A stretch of DNA of 64,000 nt from Halopseudomonas xiamenensis (lineage in GTDB: Bacteria; Pseudomonadota; Gammaproteobacteria; Pseudomonadales; Pseudomonadaceae). This document shows, in pieces, positions 14,901 to 24,800 of this stretch. Where the stretch lies: NCBI RefSeq assembly GCF_014219065.1, contig NZ_JACLGO010000014.1:1-64000 (forward strand), given 5' to 3'. Made by a program: the position numbers and the translations under genes. Each line of letters opens with the position of its first letter. Position 1 is the stretch's first letter. Below the pieces are notes generated by a model. The model was not told the DNA's origin. It saw only the letters and a list, made by a program, of their open reading frames with translations, and ran no database searches.

Positions 14901-17741
14901 CAGCCGATCTGTTGCGTCATGCTCCAGAGCGAATGACGCCTGAGTACGGTAGGAGTCCAGCATTACCTGCCCGAACTCAACTGCCGCAACCAGTTTAGGA
15001 AAGGACATAACGCCGAGTTCAGCGCCCAGCGATTTCTCCAGAGTAGCCAGACCAGCGCCCACCCGCTCCGCAGCCGCCTGCAAGCTTCCGGCAGAACGCA
15101 CCAGGTCACCCTGCCACTGGGAACTCCATTCGTACTGGCCGATGGCCTGCAACGGGTGATCTGTCAGCGTACCCAGCGCTCTGGCCTGCACACCCAGCAG
15201 CCCGGCCATATCCCGCAATTGTTGCAGCTGCTGCTCGTCATGCTGGTCCGCACGGGCCCAGCTCAGACGGACTTTTGCCGCCATAGCCTCATCGCGAATC
15301 TTGATTCCTATGGCGTAGTGCGCGGTGAGACCGTTTCGGCGCGGCTGATGCAGAGCATTGACCACCTGATTGAGTCGGTCACGCAAGGCTTTCAGACGGT
15401 CCGCCTCAGCCTGCCACTGGCTGACAGGTGCCTGTCCGGCACTGGTCCAGGAGGTCCGCAGCTGATCCAGCACCTCAACCTTCTTCGCCTTGTTCGAATG
15501 CAATTGCAGACAGAACTGACCCAGCCCGATATCCCGCAGCCGCCGATAGACCACTTCAAGTGCAGCCGTCTTTTCCGAGACGAACAGCACTTTCTTGCCC
15601 TTGCCCAACATGTGGGCAATGAGGTTGCTGATCGTCTGGCTTTTACCCGTTCCCGGCGGGCCGATAATGACAAAATCCTTGCCCCGATCCGCGGTAGCAA
15701 TAGCCGCCATCTGCGCGGAATCCGCAGGCAGCGGTGCCAGCAAATCCGCTGGCGTGTAGTCCCTGTCGATGTCCCCTGCTTCGACAAAACGGATATCGCT
15801 GTCGTAGGGTTCTCTGGGCGTGTCCAGCAGATGTTTTACGACGGGACTCTGCTTGAGCTCCGCCGAGCGATCTACCAGATCCTTCCACATCAGGTACTTG
15901 GCGAAGGAGAAATGCCCCAGCACCACGTCCTCTACCACCTCGAAACCGGGCACGTCCTTGATCGCATGCCGTACTCGGGTCCAGACACCAGCGACATCCA
16001 CCCCGCTCTCATCTTCAGGTAGCGCCCCACCGAGACCAGGAATCTCGATACCGAAATCCTTCTTCAGCAGCTCCAACAAGGTGGTGTTGAAACGTGGCTC
16101 GTCATCATTGGCGACCATTCTGACGCCGCTGCGCACGGACTTACGCTCGAGCGTCACCGGCAACAGGATCAACGGGGCGCGATAACGCCGATCATCCTTG
16201 TCCTTCTGCTTCCAGAGCAGAAAACCCACGGCCAGAAACAGGGTGTTGGACCCGCCTTCCTTCAGTGAGGTTTGCGCCCGGCGGTATATCTCTACGGCCC
16301 GCTTATCGAGCTCCTCCTGGCTCAGCTCAACCAGCACCTGCTTCTTGGTCAGGGCGTCGCGGGCGTACTCCTCTTTCAGATCACCACCCGTGCGTTGCCG
16401 ATATATAGCCTCGTCCTGGTCCTGGCCTGGCAAGCGCGGGAACGGCGCTATGGAGATACGCGCGCCACTGGCCAGCGCGTCTTCCAATGCACCGGGATCG
16501 CCACACACTATGGTCAGGCTACTCTTGCCTGATTTATGGTTGAGCAAGGGGTTGCGGGCGGATAGATCGAGCAACTTACGCTGCCAACGCTCCAGCCGCC
16601 CCATTGGAGTCTCTTCTTCCGGGTCCGATTCAACCACGATTGTGCTGCCAGGCAAGCTCGGCGCCTCTTCCAGCCCCGGCTCGACCAGCTCGCTCACATC
16701 GCCCATGGAAACCGGGCTGTCGGCCTTCATCCCAAGGCTGAGAGGATTGATCCTGTGCCCGCGGGCGCGGCGGATATCAACGGCGGCAATAAACTCATGA
16801 TCTTTCTCCAAGGTCAGCTGCCTGGCCCCCTCCTGCACTGCCCGGGAGAAGGGCACCGCAGGATGTTGAGTCATCAGCGTTGTTTCGATCAGGATCAGTT
16901 CCTTGAGCGGAATGCGCTGGCGGAGAATTTCAGCGTCCTCCACCACCACACTGGCCAGATCTTCCTTTTCCAGCCACAGGCCCACCAGCGCATGGCCTTC
17001 CGTCAGCACAACCAGAGGGTTCAACCGCGCCTGTTCAAGGGCCGCTGCAAACAGCAAGGTGGTATCGAGACAGGTCGCTACCCTTGCACTCTCAATCTGG
17101 CTGGGCAGGCGGATCTTCTGACCATCACGCTCGAAGCTGGCGGGAGGCAGCGCATAGCCTAGCTGCATCTTGACCACCGCCGAATAAATGGCAGAGGCGA
17201 GCAACCAGACCCGCTCGCGACTGTTGGCGCTGTAGCCATCAATGCCGTCTGGCTTGCCAGCCTTGCGCAGAATCTGACTGGCCTGCCCCAACAACCGATC
17301 CACCGCCGGGTCGTTCGGTGTGCAGAAAGCCGCCAAGAGCTCAGGCATATAACCCGCCCCGCCCCACTCGTTGCGCGCCAGCAGCTCCACGGGGATGATC
17401 TGCTCCTCCAGCGTCTCCCCACCCTGACAAACGCGTATCGTCACCGCGCTGCGCATCGACTCCGTCAGACCGTGCAAAAAGCCGCCATCAAGCTCCAGAT
17501 CCCGGTCCTTCATGCTGAGCAAACCGCCCGCCGCCAGGCGATCCACCACCCAGGTCTTCTGCTTCAGAAACGCAGGCGACGCTTCCAGTACCACCGACAG
17601 ATCAGTCAGGTCCTGCTCATCGTCCAGGTTCTCTACCTGCAGTTCGCGCAGCACTGCAAAGGCGCTTTGATGGCAGGCGAAGTTGATCTTGCCCACCAGG
17701 GTGGCGTGGATTTTTATTTTTGGTGATTCCTGGTCGGACAT
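11919..17741 (-). CDS. DUF4011-helicase-Vsr-type defence protein (Hhe-like), 1940 residues
   Basis: Single giant protein. Domain order: an N-terminal DUF4011 region (about 380-600, with RLERWQRKLLDLSARNPLLN marking its start); a UvrD/Upf1-like superfamily 1 helicase with Walker A GPPGTGKS at 694-701 and DEAS at about 1331 (VIFDEASQITVWDAVGSLAR); helicase motifs to about 1590 (GERRLNVAMTRAR); a Vsr/DUF559-like nuclease at about 1630-1715 (IECDGAMYHSSAYARERDK, FRVWSTDWW); and a DUF3320 domain at about 1770-1850. This is the architecture of the DUF4011-helicase-Vsr anti-phage system (Hhe). A GGGAAGGATC ribosome-binding site precedes the ATG. It lies downstream of a truncated ATPase in the hsd operon direction and upstream of mrr. 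The frame is intact, so activity is plausible. Confidence 0.85.
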   Translation of the reverse strand: MSDQESPKIKIHATLVGKINFACHQSAFAVLRELQVENLDDEQDLTDLSVVLEASPAFLKQKTWVVDRLAAGGLLSMKDRDLELDGGFLHGLTESMRSAVTIRVCQGGETLEEQIIPVELLARNEWGGAGYMPELLAAFCTPNDPAVDRLLGQASQILRKAGKPDGIDGYSANSRERVWLLASAIYSAVVKMQLGYALPPASFERDGQKIRLPSQIESARVATCLDTTLLFAAALEQARLNPLVVLTEGHALVGLWLEKEDLASVVVEDAEILRQRIPLKELILIETTLMTQHPAVPFSRAVQEGARQLTLEKDHEFIAAVDIRRARGHRINPLSLGMKADSPVSMGDVSELVEPGLEEAPSLPGSTIVVESDPEEETPMGRLERWQRKLLDLSARNPLLNHKSGKSSLTIVCGDPGALEDALASGARISIAPFPRLPGQDQDEAIYRQRTGGDLKEEYARDALTKKQVLVELSQEELDKRAVEIYRRAQTSLKEGGSNTLFLAVGFLLWKQKDKDDRRYRAPLILLPVTLERKSVRSGVRMVANDDEPRFNTTLLELLKKDFGIEIPGLGGALPEDESGVDVAGVWTRVRHAIKDVPGFEVVEDVVLGHFSFAKYLMWKDLVDRSAELKQSPVVKHLLDTPREPYDSDIRFVEAGDIDRDYTPADLLAPLPADSAQMAAIATADRGKDFVIIGPPGTGKSQTISNLIAHMLGKGKKVLFVSEKTAALEVVYRRLRDIGLGQFCLQLHSNKAKKVEVLDQLRTSWTSAGQAPVSQWQAEADRLKALRDRLNQVVNALHQPRRNGLTAHYAIGIKIRDEAMAAKVRLSWARADQHDEQQLQQLRDMAGLLGVQARALGTLTDHPLQAIGQYEWSSQWQGDLVRSAGSLQAAAERVGAGLATLEKSLGAELGVMSFPKLVAAVEFGQVMLDSYRTQASFALEHDATDRLEALEEAVTKLKHYIATQAKLSCQYAPLAWKTLDADQLAAAWAEANDSWWPKSFFAKRKVLKQMRAGGAQGEPDPDNDISVLRELRETGSHIDRLDGVLQGLRDWKSYDSDPQAMATLQALGNRARAAVSKLAEDAASLAALREKIRTLLYDANDMLALEAPIGRAIIQFQDAFAELKAEQARFESLTGSTLDSLLPGGADALGSTAALCQRIIEHHVALRDWCAWVRRRSEAMDLQLGPLVQAIESGVVQPDEVVEVFEAAYCAWWSSAVIDEDEVLRTFSSPEHEDAIHRFREMDGQFTDLTAKYIAASLAGQIPNEEEVKRSSSWGVLRRELQKKSRHKPVREMMEEMPDVITSLAPCLMMSPLSIAQFLPAGQALFDVVIFDEASQITVWDAVGSLARGKQVIVVGDPKQMPPTNFFARADNDPDGDIDEEGDLESILDELLGASIPQRVLNLHYRSRRESLIAFSNSRYYDSSLVTFPAPVHPDKGVSLVRPEGFYARGKARHNQEEAKAIVAEIVRRLTSDDPAVRQQSIGVVTFNTEQQSLIEDLLDKARAEDPSIEWAFSEDVTLEPVFVKNLETVQGDERDVILFSITYGPDETGHVTMNFGPLNRTGGERRLNVAMTRARSEMVVFSTMPPDRIDLSRTQARAVADLKHFLEYAERGAPALAAAVHGSRGDYESPFEVAVARGLQDRGWIVHPQIGVSAYRIDMGVVHPDKPGLYLAGIECDGAMYHSSAYARERDKIRQSVLEGLGWTLFRVWSTDWWINRAKALEELDQQLSRHLETLREQEVDRSVAGSEQPDRDIVTQYKHADQTIARVGGAVVENSYVKASLEAFPADPELFYSADYDPVLKEMVLHIIDQEGPIHEDVMVRRVARRHGFQRAGRQIRERVVQFAADYGACTREDIGTFYWPEKIDVEARQPARIQCRDEEAKKLDYICSQELAEILAVCGDKGDFVTFCQALGIGRLTQQMKSRLERVVSESNGSVLE

Positions 17742-17789
17742 GATCCTTCCCTCGATTTTTTCTTCCGCGTCGTGCTTGATGGAGAATAT

Positions 17790-17975
17790 TCACATTAGTT
17801 GTTGAACATCGACCTTAACATCGCCATCCTCGAAGAGGCTGGCCAGTACTTCGAGGATGGTCGATTTACCATAGTGCTGGCGGCCGACGATGCCGGTCAT
17901 GGCTTCGTCGATGGGAATGACGATGGTATCGCGATAACCGCGAAAATGAGTGAGTTTGACGGACTTGAGGCGCAT
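17790..17975 (-). pseudogene. N-terminal remnant of an OLD-like AAA ATPase/nuclease
   Basis: 61 residues beginning MRLKSVKLTHFRGYRD, the typical first strand and helix of SMC/RecF/OLD-type ABC ATPases, followed by a Walker A (GRQHYGKSTILEVLASLFE). The family consensus is G-x-N-x-x-G-K-S-T, so the N-to-Q change in the loop hints at decay. The protein stops at about residue 61, whereas relatives have several hundred residues, with a Walker B and often a TOPRIM nuclease. It starts 15 nt downstream of hsdS on the same strand and was presumably the fifth gene of the restriction operon. The rest was lost where the Hhe-mrr segment begins. Confidence 0.75.
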
Positions 17976-17989
17976 GGAGATTTCCCTAT

Positions 17990-19153
17990 CTACATCTGAC
18001 CAGCAAAGGCTTTTTGGCTCAAACCACTGGCTAACTCATCATGCCCCCCAAGCGCCAAAAAAAGGTGCTGCTTATACGCCTGAATAGTTTTATAGCGTTC
18101 AAGAAAAGCTATTTGCAGGTCATGGGGTGGCAAAGCCACTGGAGTTTTCGCAATCAACCCAACATTCAACGTAGGCTGGGCTACGGCGCGAGTTTCCCGC
18201 TCGAAATAGCCTTGAACCACCGGATTCTGGAGGTAACGATAAACATACTCGCGGTTTACTCCTTCACGAATAGGTATACGCGTGACTGCTCGCGCAATAT
18301 TCCATCCAATCATTTCATCGCTGACCCAGCCGACACGACCAATAGTGCCTACGCACGCGATCAGAATTTCATTTCCTTTTAGCTTTGACTTTCTATGCTT
18401 CCTATCAATGCTTGCCGATACTCTCCTAAGCTGCCGGACGTCAGGAGTAACATCAGAAAGGTCTCCAGACCTTACCAATGGCACACCGTCACCTTCGTTA
18501 TCACCCGGTTGAACAACGCCGTAGTTCAATTTGTCATCGGGATCAACAAGCGTAGAAAGCTCAACAACATTCCACCCCTTCGGATTGGTCACCGGGTCGC
18601 CGAACATGTCCAGAAACACGGCGCGGAGGAAGTCGTCGGCGAGCTGGATGGCTTGCTGGCGTTTGCGGCGGATGGCATCGGCCTTGTCGAGGATGGCGGC
18701 GATGCGCTTTTGTTCGGGCAGGGGTGGGAGGGGGATTTCATGCTGCCAAAATAACTGCATGGACACTCGCGGCATTTTTGCGCCAGCCACCTGAGAGCTA
18801 ACCCAGTCAACAAAGCTTTGTGAACGCAAGTAGTAGGCTAGATATTTACGGTCTATTCGCAACGGATCGGGCAGCATCGGTACTAATTCAGTAGTCGCCA
18901 AACCTCTCCCATCAGGAAGGACCACTTTATTTAGATAGGGACGAAGCTTGGAATAAAGAACATGCCGCGCATCAAAACCATGTGTTGACGTACCGACCTC
19001 TGAAACAGGCGCCATAACTTTCCCTAGCACCTTGCCTGTATCAGGCTCTACCTGATCCAGATTCAGTGTCCACACTTCGTCGCTCGCGGAAAAGGCGTGT
19101 TTGCTAGGCTTAGCTGGCGCAACATCGCCCAGTTTAACCAACGGCCAACTCAC
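17990..19153 (-). CDS. hsdS: Type I restriction-modification specificity subunit HsdS
   Basis: 387 residues from a GTG start that overlaps the hsdM stop (GTGA), so translation is coupled. The protein has two target-recognition domains: TRD1 in about residues 1-150, beginning WPLVKLGDVAPAKPSKHAF, and TRD2 from about 190, beginning PKGWNVVELSTLVD. They are joined by a conserved helical spacer (LPEQKRIAAILDKADAIRRK) with a second conserved helix near the C-terminus. HsdS sets the bipartite DNA target for both methylation and cleavage. The target sequence cannot be predicted here. Base composition is lower in GC than hsdM, common for TRD-swapped hsdS genes. Confidence 0.95.
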   Translation of the reverse strand: MSWPLVKLGDVAPAKPSKHAFSASDEVWTLNLDQVEPDTGKVLGKVMAPVSEVGTSTHGFDARHVLYSKLRPYLNKVVLPDGRGLATTELVPMLPDPLRIDRKYLAYYLRSQSFVDWVSSQVAGAKMPRVSMQLFWQHEIPLPPLPEQKRIAAILDKADAIRRKRQQAIQLADDFLRAVFLDMFGDPVTNPKGWNVVELSTLVDPDDKLNYGVVQPGDNEGDGVPLVRSGDLSDVTPDVRQLRRVSASIDRKHRKSKLKGNEILIACVGTIGRVGWVSDEMIGWNIARAVTRIPIREGVNREYVYRYLQNPVVQGYFERETRAVAQPTLNVGLIAKTPVALPPHDLQIAFLERYKTIQAYKQHLFLALGGHDELASGLSQKAFAGQM

Positions 19154-20754
19154 AGCATCCCCTCCAGCTCTTCCAGGTCCGCCATAATCTCCCGCTCCAG
19201 CCCTTTGAGCCGCTGCAGTATCACCTTCGGGTCTTCGTACTCTTCCTGCTGATACACCACGTCCTTGTAGCGATTGATGGAGAGGTCGAATTTGTTGGCA
19301 GCGATATCGGCTGCCGATACCACAAAGGCCTTTTGGGTCTTGTCGCCAAAGGCCGCGTTAATGGCATTGGCACTGCTGTTGCCTTCGACCAGACGGCGGT
19401 AGGTGTGCCACTGGGCGATGGCGTCGGGCAGGTCGTTGCCGTCTTCACCCTTGAGCGGGGTGCGCTTGTCGTCCAGGGAGTAGCCGTCGGCCTGCAGGTC
19501 GTAGAACCAGACCCGCTCGGTGCTGCCGCCTTTGGTGAAGATCAGGATGGCGGTGCTGACGCCGGCGTAGGGTTTGAATACGCCACTGGGCAGGCTGACG
19601 ACGCCTTCCAGCTGGTTGTTTTCCAGCAACTCCTGGCGCAGTTGCTGGTGCGCCTTGGATGAGCCAAACAGTACCCCGTCCGGCACGATGACGGCGGCGC
19701 GGCCGCCGAGCTTGAGCGAACGCAGGATGTGGGCGACGAACAGCAGTTCGGTTTTCTTGGTCTTGACCAGCGCCAGCACGTCGGGGTTGGTGTTGGTTTC
19801 GTCCAGGCTGCCCTTGAATGGCGGGTTGGCCAGCACCACGTCGAAGAAATCCTGCTCCTGCTGCGGGTAGTTTTCCTTGATGGATTTGCTCAGGCAGTCT
19901 TGGTACAGGATGTTCGCCCCGTTCACCCCGTGCAGCATCATGTTCATGCTGGACACGCGCAGCATGGTGGTGTCGAAGTCAAAACCCCAGAACATGTGCT
20001 TGTTGATATGTTCGCGGTAGGGTTCGAGCAGGTCGCCAGTGTAGTGCGGGTTGCCGTCTTCGTCATGGAAAATCCCCGCCTCGCTGGAGTGGCTGCGGTT
20101 GAGGTACTCCATGGTGCGAGCGAGAAAGCCGGCGGTGCCGCAGGCCGGGTCGCAGATGACGTCGGCGGGTTGCGGGTCGATCAGCTCGACCATGGCGTCG
20201 ATGATATGGCGCGGGGTGCGGAACTGGCCGTTGATGCCGGCGGTGGTCAGCTTGCTCAACAGGTATTCGTAGATATCGCCTTTTACATCGCTCTGGGTCA
20301 GCGGCAGGGCATCCACCATCTCCACTGCGGACACCAGTACCGATTCGTTCTTGATCTCCAGATCGGCGTCCTGCATGTATTCGCCGATGTGGCCCAGCGC
20401 TGCCAGCGCACTGCCCTCGCCGCCCAGCCCGTCTTCTGTTTCCGATACCTGACCGATGCGGGCAAACCAGGGGTAGACCTCCTGCTTGAGGTGTTTGTGC
20501 AGCTCCTTGCCGCTCATGTTGCGGAAGTTCTTCCAGCGCAGCAGCTGGCCCTCCGGGGTGTCTGGGAACAGGCGGTCGAAAGCTTTGCCGGTGCGCTTGG
20601 CCTTGCGCTCAGCGACGTCTTCCTGCATGTCGAGCATGCGGGCGAACATCAGGTAGCTGATCTGTTCGATCACGGTCAGCGGGTTGGTAATGCCGCCGGT
20701 CCAGAATTTTTCCCAGAGTTTGTCGATGTCGTTACGGAGTTTGCCAGTTAGCAT
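19150..20754 (-). CDS. hsdM: Type I restriction-modification DNA methyltransferase subunit HsdM
   Basis: 534 residues, full length. The N-terminal HsdM_N helical domain (about 1-135, starting [20 protein letters not shown]) is followed by the N6-adenine methyltransferase domain with SAM motif [18 protein letters not shown], the catalytic NPPF ([13 protein letters not shown]) and a conserved [20 protein letters not shown]. It forms the M2S methylase with HsdS and protects host DNA. The start follows the DUF1016 gene by 15 nt, and the stop overlaps hsdS. Order in the operon is hsdR-DUF1016-hsdM-hsdS. Confidence 0.97.
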   Translation of the reverse strand: MLTGKLRNDIDKLWEKFWTGGITNPLTVIEQISYLMFARMLDMQEDVAERKAKRTGKAFDRLFPDTPEGQLLRWKNFRNMSGKELHKHLKQEVYPWFARIGQVSETEDGLGGEGSALAALGHIGEYMQDADLEIKNESVLVSAVEMVDALPLTQSDVKGDIYEYLLSKLTTAGINGQFRTPRHIIDAMVELIDPQPADVICDPACGTAGFLARTMEYLNRSHSSEAGIFHDEDGNPHYTGDLLEPYREHINKHMFWGFDFDTTMLRVSSMNMMLHGVNGANILYQDCLSKSIKENYPQQEQDFFDVVLANPPFKGSLDETNTNPDVLALVKTKKTELLFVAHILRSLKLGGRAAVIVPDGVLFGSSKAHQQLRQELLENNQLEGVVSLPSGVFKPYAGVSTAILIFTKGGSTERVWFYDLQADGYSLDDKRTPLKGEDGNDLPDAIAQWHTYRRLVEGNSSANAINAAFGDKTQKAFVVSAADIAANKFDLSINRYKDVVYQQEEYEDPKVILQRLKGLEREIMADLEELEGML

Positions 20755-20769
20755 TGGGTGTCTGTTTCT

Positions 20770-21825
20770 CTATTTCGTTAAGTCTGATTGGTAATGGGCT
20801 GCGGCTTCCTGAATGCGCAGCACTCTGTCGCGCTCGCGTTCCAGTTCGCGGCGCAGCTCTTCTTCGCTGGGTAGTTCGGTCAGGTATTTGGAGGCGAACA
20901 GCTGTTTATTTTCACTGAGTACCGAGTACCTGGCGACGGTGTGGTTGTGCTCGCTGCACAGGATAAGCCCTATGGTCGGGTTATCGTCGGGGCGACGTTT
21001 TTGCTCTTCATACATGCGCACGTACATGTCCATCTGGCCCACGTCCTGATGGGTGAGCTTGTGCATTTTCAGGTCGATCAGCAGAAAGCATTTGAGGTGA
21101 AAATTGTAAAACACCAGATCAATGAAGTAATCGCCATCGTCGGTGCGGATGCGTTGCTGGCGCTCGACGAAGGCAAAGCCCTTGCCCAGCTCCAGCAGGA
21201 ACTGTTGCAGGTTGCTGATGATGGCCTGCTCCAGGTCGTTTTCCTGGTATGTCTTGTCCTGCAGGTTGAGAAAGTCGAGGATGTACGGGTCGCGGAGAAA
21301 CTCCCTGGGGTCGTCCGGCAGGGCGGCGGTTTTTTGCTGGGCTTCCTGCTCAACTACTGACTTGTCTTTGCTGGCAAGCAAGCGCTCGTAGTAGAGCACG
21401 CCTATCTGACGCTCCAGGGCGCGAACACTCCAGTTCTGCTGGGCTGCTTCATCTGCGTACCATTGCCGAGCAGAGGGGTTTTCCAGCCTCATAAGTATCC
21501 GGTAATGGCTCCAACTCAAAACACTACACAGTGTGTAGTGTTTTGGAATGGTGAGATAAAACTGCCGCATATTGCGCAGGTTACCGACGTCAAAGCCTTT
21601 GCCAAACTCATTCTGCAAACGCTGCGACAGTTGCTCTAACTGCTGTTTTCCATACTCAGCGCGCTCCTGCCCCTGCTGCTCCTCTTCAACAATCAAGCGG
21701 CCTATATGCCAATAGGCTTGCACCATCTGCTGGTTGACCGCCTGTTTTACCTGCTGGCGAGCCTGCTGGATAACCTCCGCAATCGCGGTGTACAGGGTTG
21801 CTTCGGGTAGCTTCTGATTGCTCAT
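20770..21825 (-). CDS. DUF1016 / YhcG-type PD-(D/E)xK nuclease-domain protein in the hsd operon
   Basis: 351 residues. The N-terminal DUF1016_N helical domain (about 10-150) contains [20 protein letters not shown] and [12 protein letters not shown]. The C-terminal YhcG-like nuclease domain has [20 protein letters not shown] and [17 protein letters not shown], where the D...DLK pattern fits a PD-(D/E)xK active site. The ATG overlaps the hsdR stop in ATGA, so it is translationally coupled. DUF1016 proteins are frequent extra genes in type I restriction operons. Their function is not established; a nuclease or accessory role is inferred. A diverged fragment of a second copy lies at 28200. Confidence 0.88.
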   Translation of the reverse strand: MSNQKLPEATLYTAIAEVIQQARQQVKQAVNQQMVQAYWHIGRLIVEEEQQGQERAEYGKQQLEQLSQRLQNEFGKGFDVGNLRNMRQFYLTIPKHYTLCSVLSWSHYRILMRLENPSARQWYADEAAQQNWSVRALERQIGVLYYERLLASKDKSVVEQEAQQKTAALPDDPREFLRDPYILDFLNLQDKTYQENDLEQAIISNLQQFLLELGKGFAFVERQQRIRTDDGDYFIDLVFYNFHLKCFLLIDLKMHKLTHQDVGQMDMYVRMYEEQKRRPDDNPTIGLILCSEHNHTVARYSVLSENKQLFASKYLTELPSEEELRRELERERDRVLRIQEAAAHYQSDLTK

Positions 21826-24800
21826 GAGGTGACGTCCTGTCTTATGAAGGGTTTGAGTACCGCCACCAGCTCCCCCACATCATCCGGGCTGAATACGCCA
21901 TCGATGCCTTCGTGGGAGATGCTGTCGAAGGGCGGCTCGTACAGTTTGTCCACAACGATGCTGCCGTGTTGGGCGATATAGGTCTTCAGCAGGTTCATGA
22001 AGCGCACCTGCTGGGCGGTGAGGTTCGGATGACTGTGCAGAAACGCCTTGAAATGCTCCTCGATGGCCTGCGGGTCGAGGCCGATGATCTCCCGCACGGT
22101 AAGGTGCAGCTCGTCGGCGGTGCGACCGTAGAACTCGTTGAGCACGTCCAGGCTGACGCCCGGATGGCTGGTGAGGATGGTCGAGGTCAGGGTTTTCAGC
22201 TCGGGCTCGGCGATCGGCTCGCCCCGGTAGATCTTTTGCAGGATGGGGTTGGCCTGAAGCATGTCATCCAGAATGTCCTTGAGACGCCGGCGGTAGATCA
22301 GCGCTTCGTTGGCGCCGGCAATGGTGACCTTGCGCTCTTGCACGCTGATGCCGCCGTCCGCGGTGCGCGTACCGGGAGTGCCATATAGCGGCCCCTGCCC
22401 GGCGGCGCGGTATTTCATGATGCCGCGCAGCTCCCTGCGGGCGTGCTCCAGCCGCTCGATGCTGGGCGACTGCCAGAAATCCGCGCTGCGCACTTCGGCA
22501 ATCACCGCGTCCTTCTGGCGTACGGCCTGAATGTTCACCGCCAGCTTGTCCAGTTCGGCCAGCAGCGTGTTCTTGCCATCGTCGAAACAGCTGGCCTGCT
22601 CCACCAGGCAGGTCTGAATTTCAGACATCAGCTTATCCAGTGCGGTGGCGTGCTTGTCGCGCAGCACCCTTGCGCTCATCAGCGGCGCGATGGTCTCGAC
22701 CAGCAGATGCTGGGTTCTGGCATCCAGTGTCCTGAGCTGGTCGCTCTGTTGCAGCTGATGCACCGCACGCAACTCCCGCCGCACGGCAACGCTGGTGTCC
22801 GGCAGGTCGTTGACATCGGCGCGCAGCAGCTCGATCGCGGTATCGAAAGCCGCCGCATGGTTGCGCTTGAGTGCTGACTGAGCCAGCGCCAGCCGGGACT
22901 CGAAGGTGGTCTGCAGCAGCGATTTGCCGCCGGTGTCTTCCGGTTCCTGATACTCCTGCTCGAAGTAGTCGAAGTTGCCGTAGTGATCAAAGATCAGGAA
23001 CTCGGTCTTGTGCCTGCCGGGGCCGAACAGGTTGGGCCGCAGGCGGGTGCCACGGCCGATCATCTGCCAGAACTTGACCCAGGATTTGACCGGCTTGGCA
23101 AACACCAGGTTGACCACTTCCGGCACATCAATACCTGTGTCCAGCATGTCCACCGAGATGGCAATACGGAAGTCGTTGTCCGGCTGCTTGAACTCCTTGA
23201 TCAGGCTGTCAACGTGCGGCACCTTGTTGTGGATGACCTTGCAGACCTTGCTGCCGTATTGCGGGTAGAGCTTGCAGAATACCTTTTCCAGATGCTCTGC
23301 ATGATCCTGACGCTGGGCAAAGATAATGGTCTTGCCGACCAATGAGCCGGTTTCATCCCTGATACCGTTGTTGATCAGGTTCTCGAGAATGATGCGGTCG
23401 GTATCCTCGCTAAAGATCTTGCGGCCGATGTACTTGCCGGCGATGGTGGTGCGCTGCGCCTCTTCTTCCCCCAGGTCTTCTTCGAGCTGACGCTTCTGCT
23501 CATCGCTGAGGTCGTTGTAGTGAATACCGTCACGCAGGAAGTCGGTGGTCAGATCCTTGACCCGGAAGGGCACCAGATAGGGTGGTTCGTTGTTGATCGC
23601 CGCGTCCAGACCGAATTCGAAGGTGGGGTCGGTGGTTTCACAGTCGAACATGTCGAAGGTGTTGCGGCTGATGAATTTGACCGGCGTGGCAGTCAGGCCG
23701 ACCTGCAGGGCGTCAAAGTAGTCGAACAGATCGCGGTACTTGTTGTAGATACTGCGATGGCTTTCGTCGGCGACGATTAAATCGAAAAAGCCCACATCCA
23801 GCTGAGTAAAGCGGTTCATCATGCCCGGATAGGTGGCGATGTAGATACGCGCGCTCTGATCGACCTGGTTGGTTTCACCAATCACGCAGCGCGGCTCACT
23901 CGGCAGGTTCTGCTTGAAAGCATCATCGGCCTGTACGCGCAGCTCCTTGCGGTCACACAGGAACAGCACGCGTTTGGCCCAACCGGTACGCAGCAGCAGC
24001 TCGGCCAGGGCGATGGCCACCCGCGTCTTGCCGGTGCCGGTGGCCTGGATGATCAGTGCCTTGCGACGCTGCTTCTGGAAGTGCGCGGCCACCGTCTTGA
24101 TCGCTTCGATCTGGTAGGGCCGGTCGGCGATGCTTAGCTCGGGGTTGTGCTGTTCCAACGCCGCGACACGGTAGCTGCGCTGGTAGATCAGATACTCGAG
24201 GCTGTCCTTGCTGTAGAAACCGTACACCGGGCGATAGCTGTTGTACTGCTTGTCATCCCAGATGAAGGTTTCGTAGCCATTGCTATAGAAGATGACCGGG
24301 CGCTGATAGCCCATGCGCTCCAGCGAGTCGGCATACAGGCGCGCCTGCTCGCGGCCAGCCTGCAGGCTGGTGTTACCGGATTTCTTGGCTTCCACCACGG
24401 CTAAGGGCTGGCCGTTATTCCCCCAGAGCACGTAGTCGACATAGCCCTTGCCAGAAGGATTGTTCGGAAAGTCGACTTGAACCTCTAACCCAACCTGCTC
24501 GGTATTGCCCACATCCCAGCCGGCTTGCAGCAGCATGGCATTGATCATCAGGGCACGGGTTTTCGCTTCGCTCCATTGCAGGCTATCGGCAACCTGCTGG
24601 CTGTTCTGTTGGCGCTTTTGCTGGTCGGGAATGGCTGGAGGGTCCAGATTTTCCAGCTTGCGGACGCGCTGCTGCTCCAGCTGATCCATGACCCGCTGCA
24701 ACTCGTCCTGCTGCTTCTGCAACTCTTTTTCATAGCTGGCGACAGATTGTTGGAGCTGGCCCATAGCGACGGTCGGATCCGGCACCTCGCTGAACTCGGG

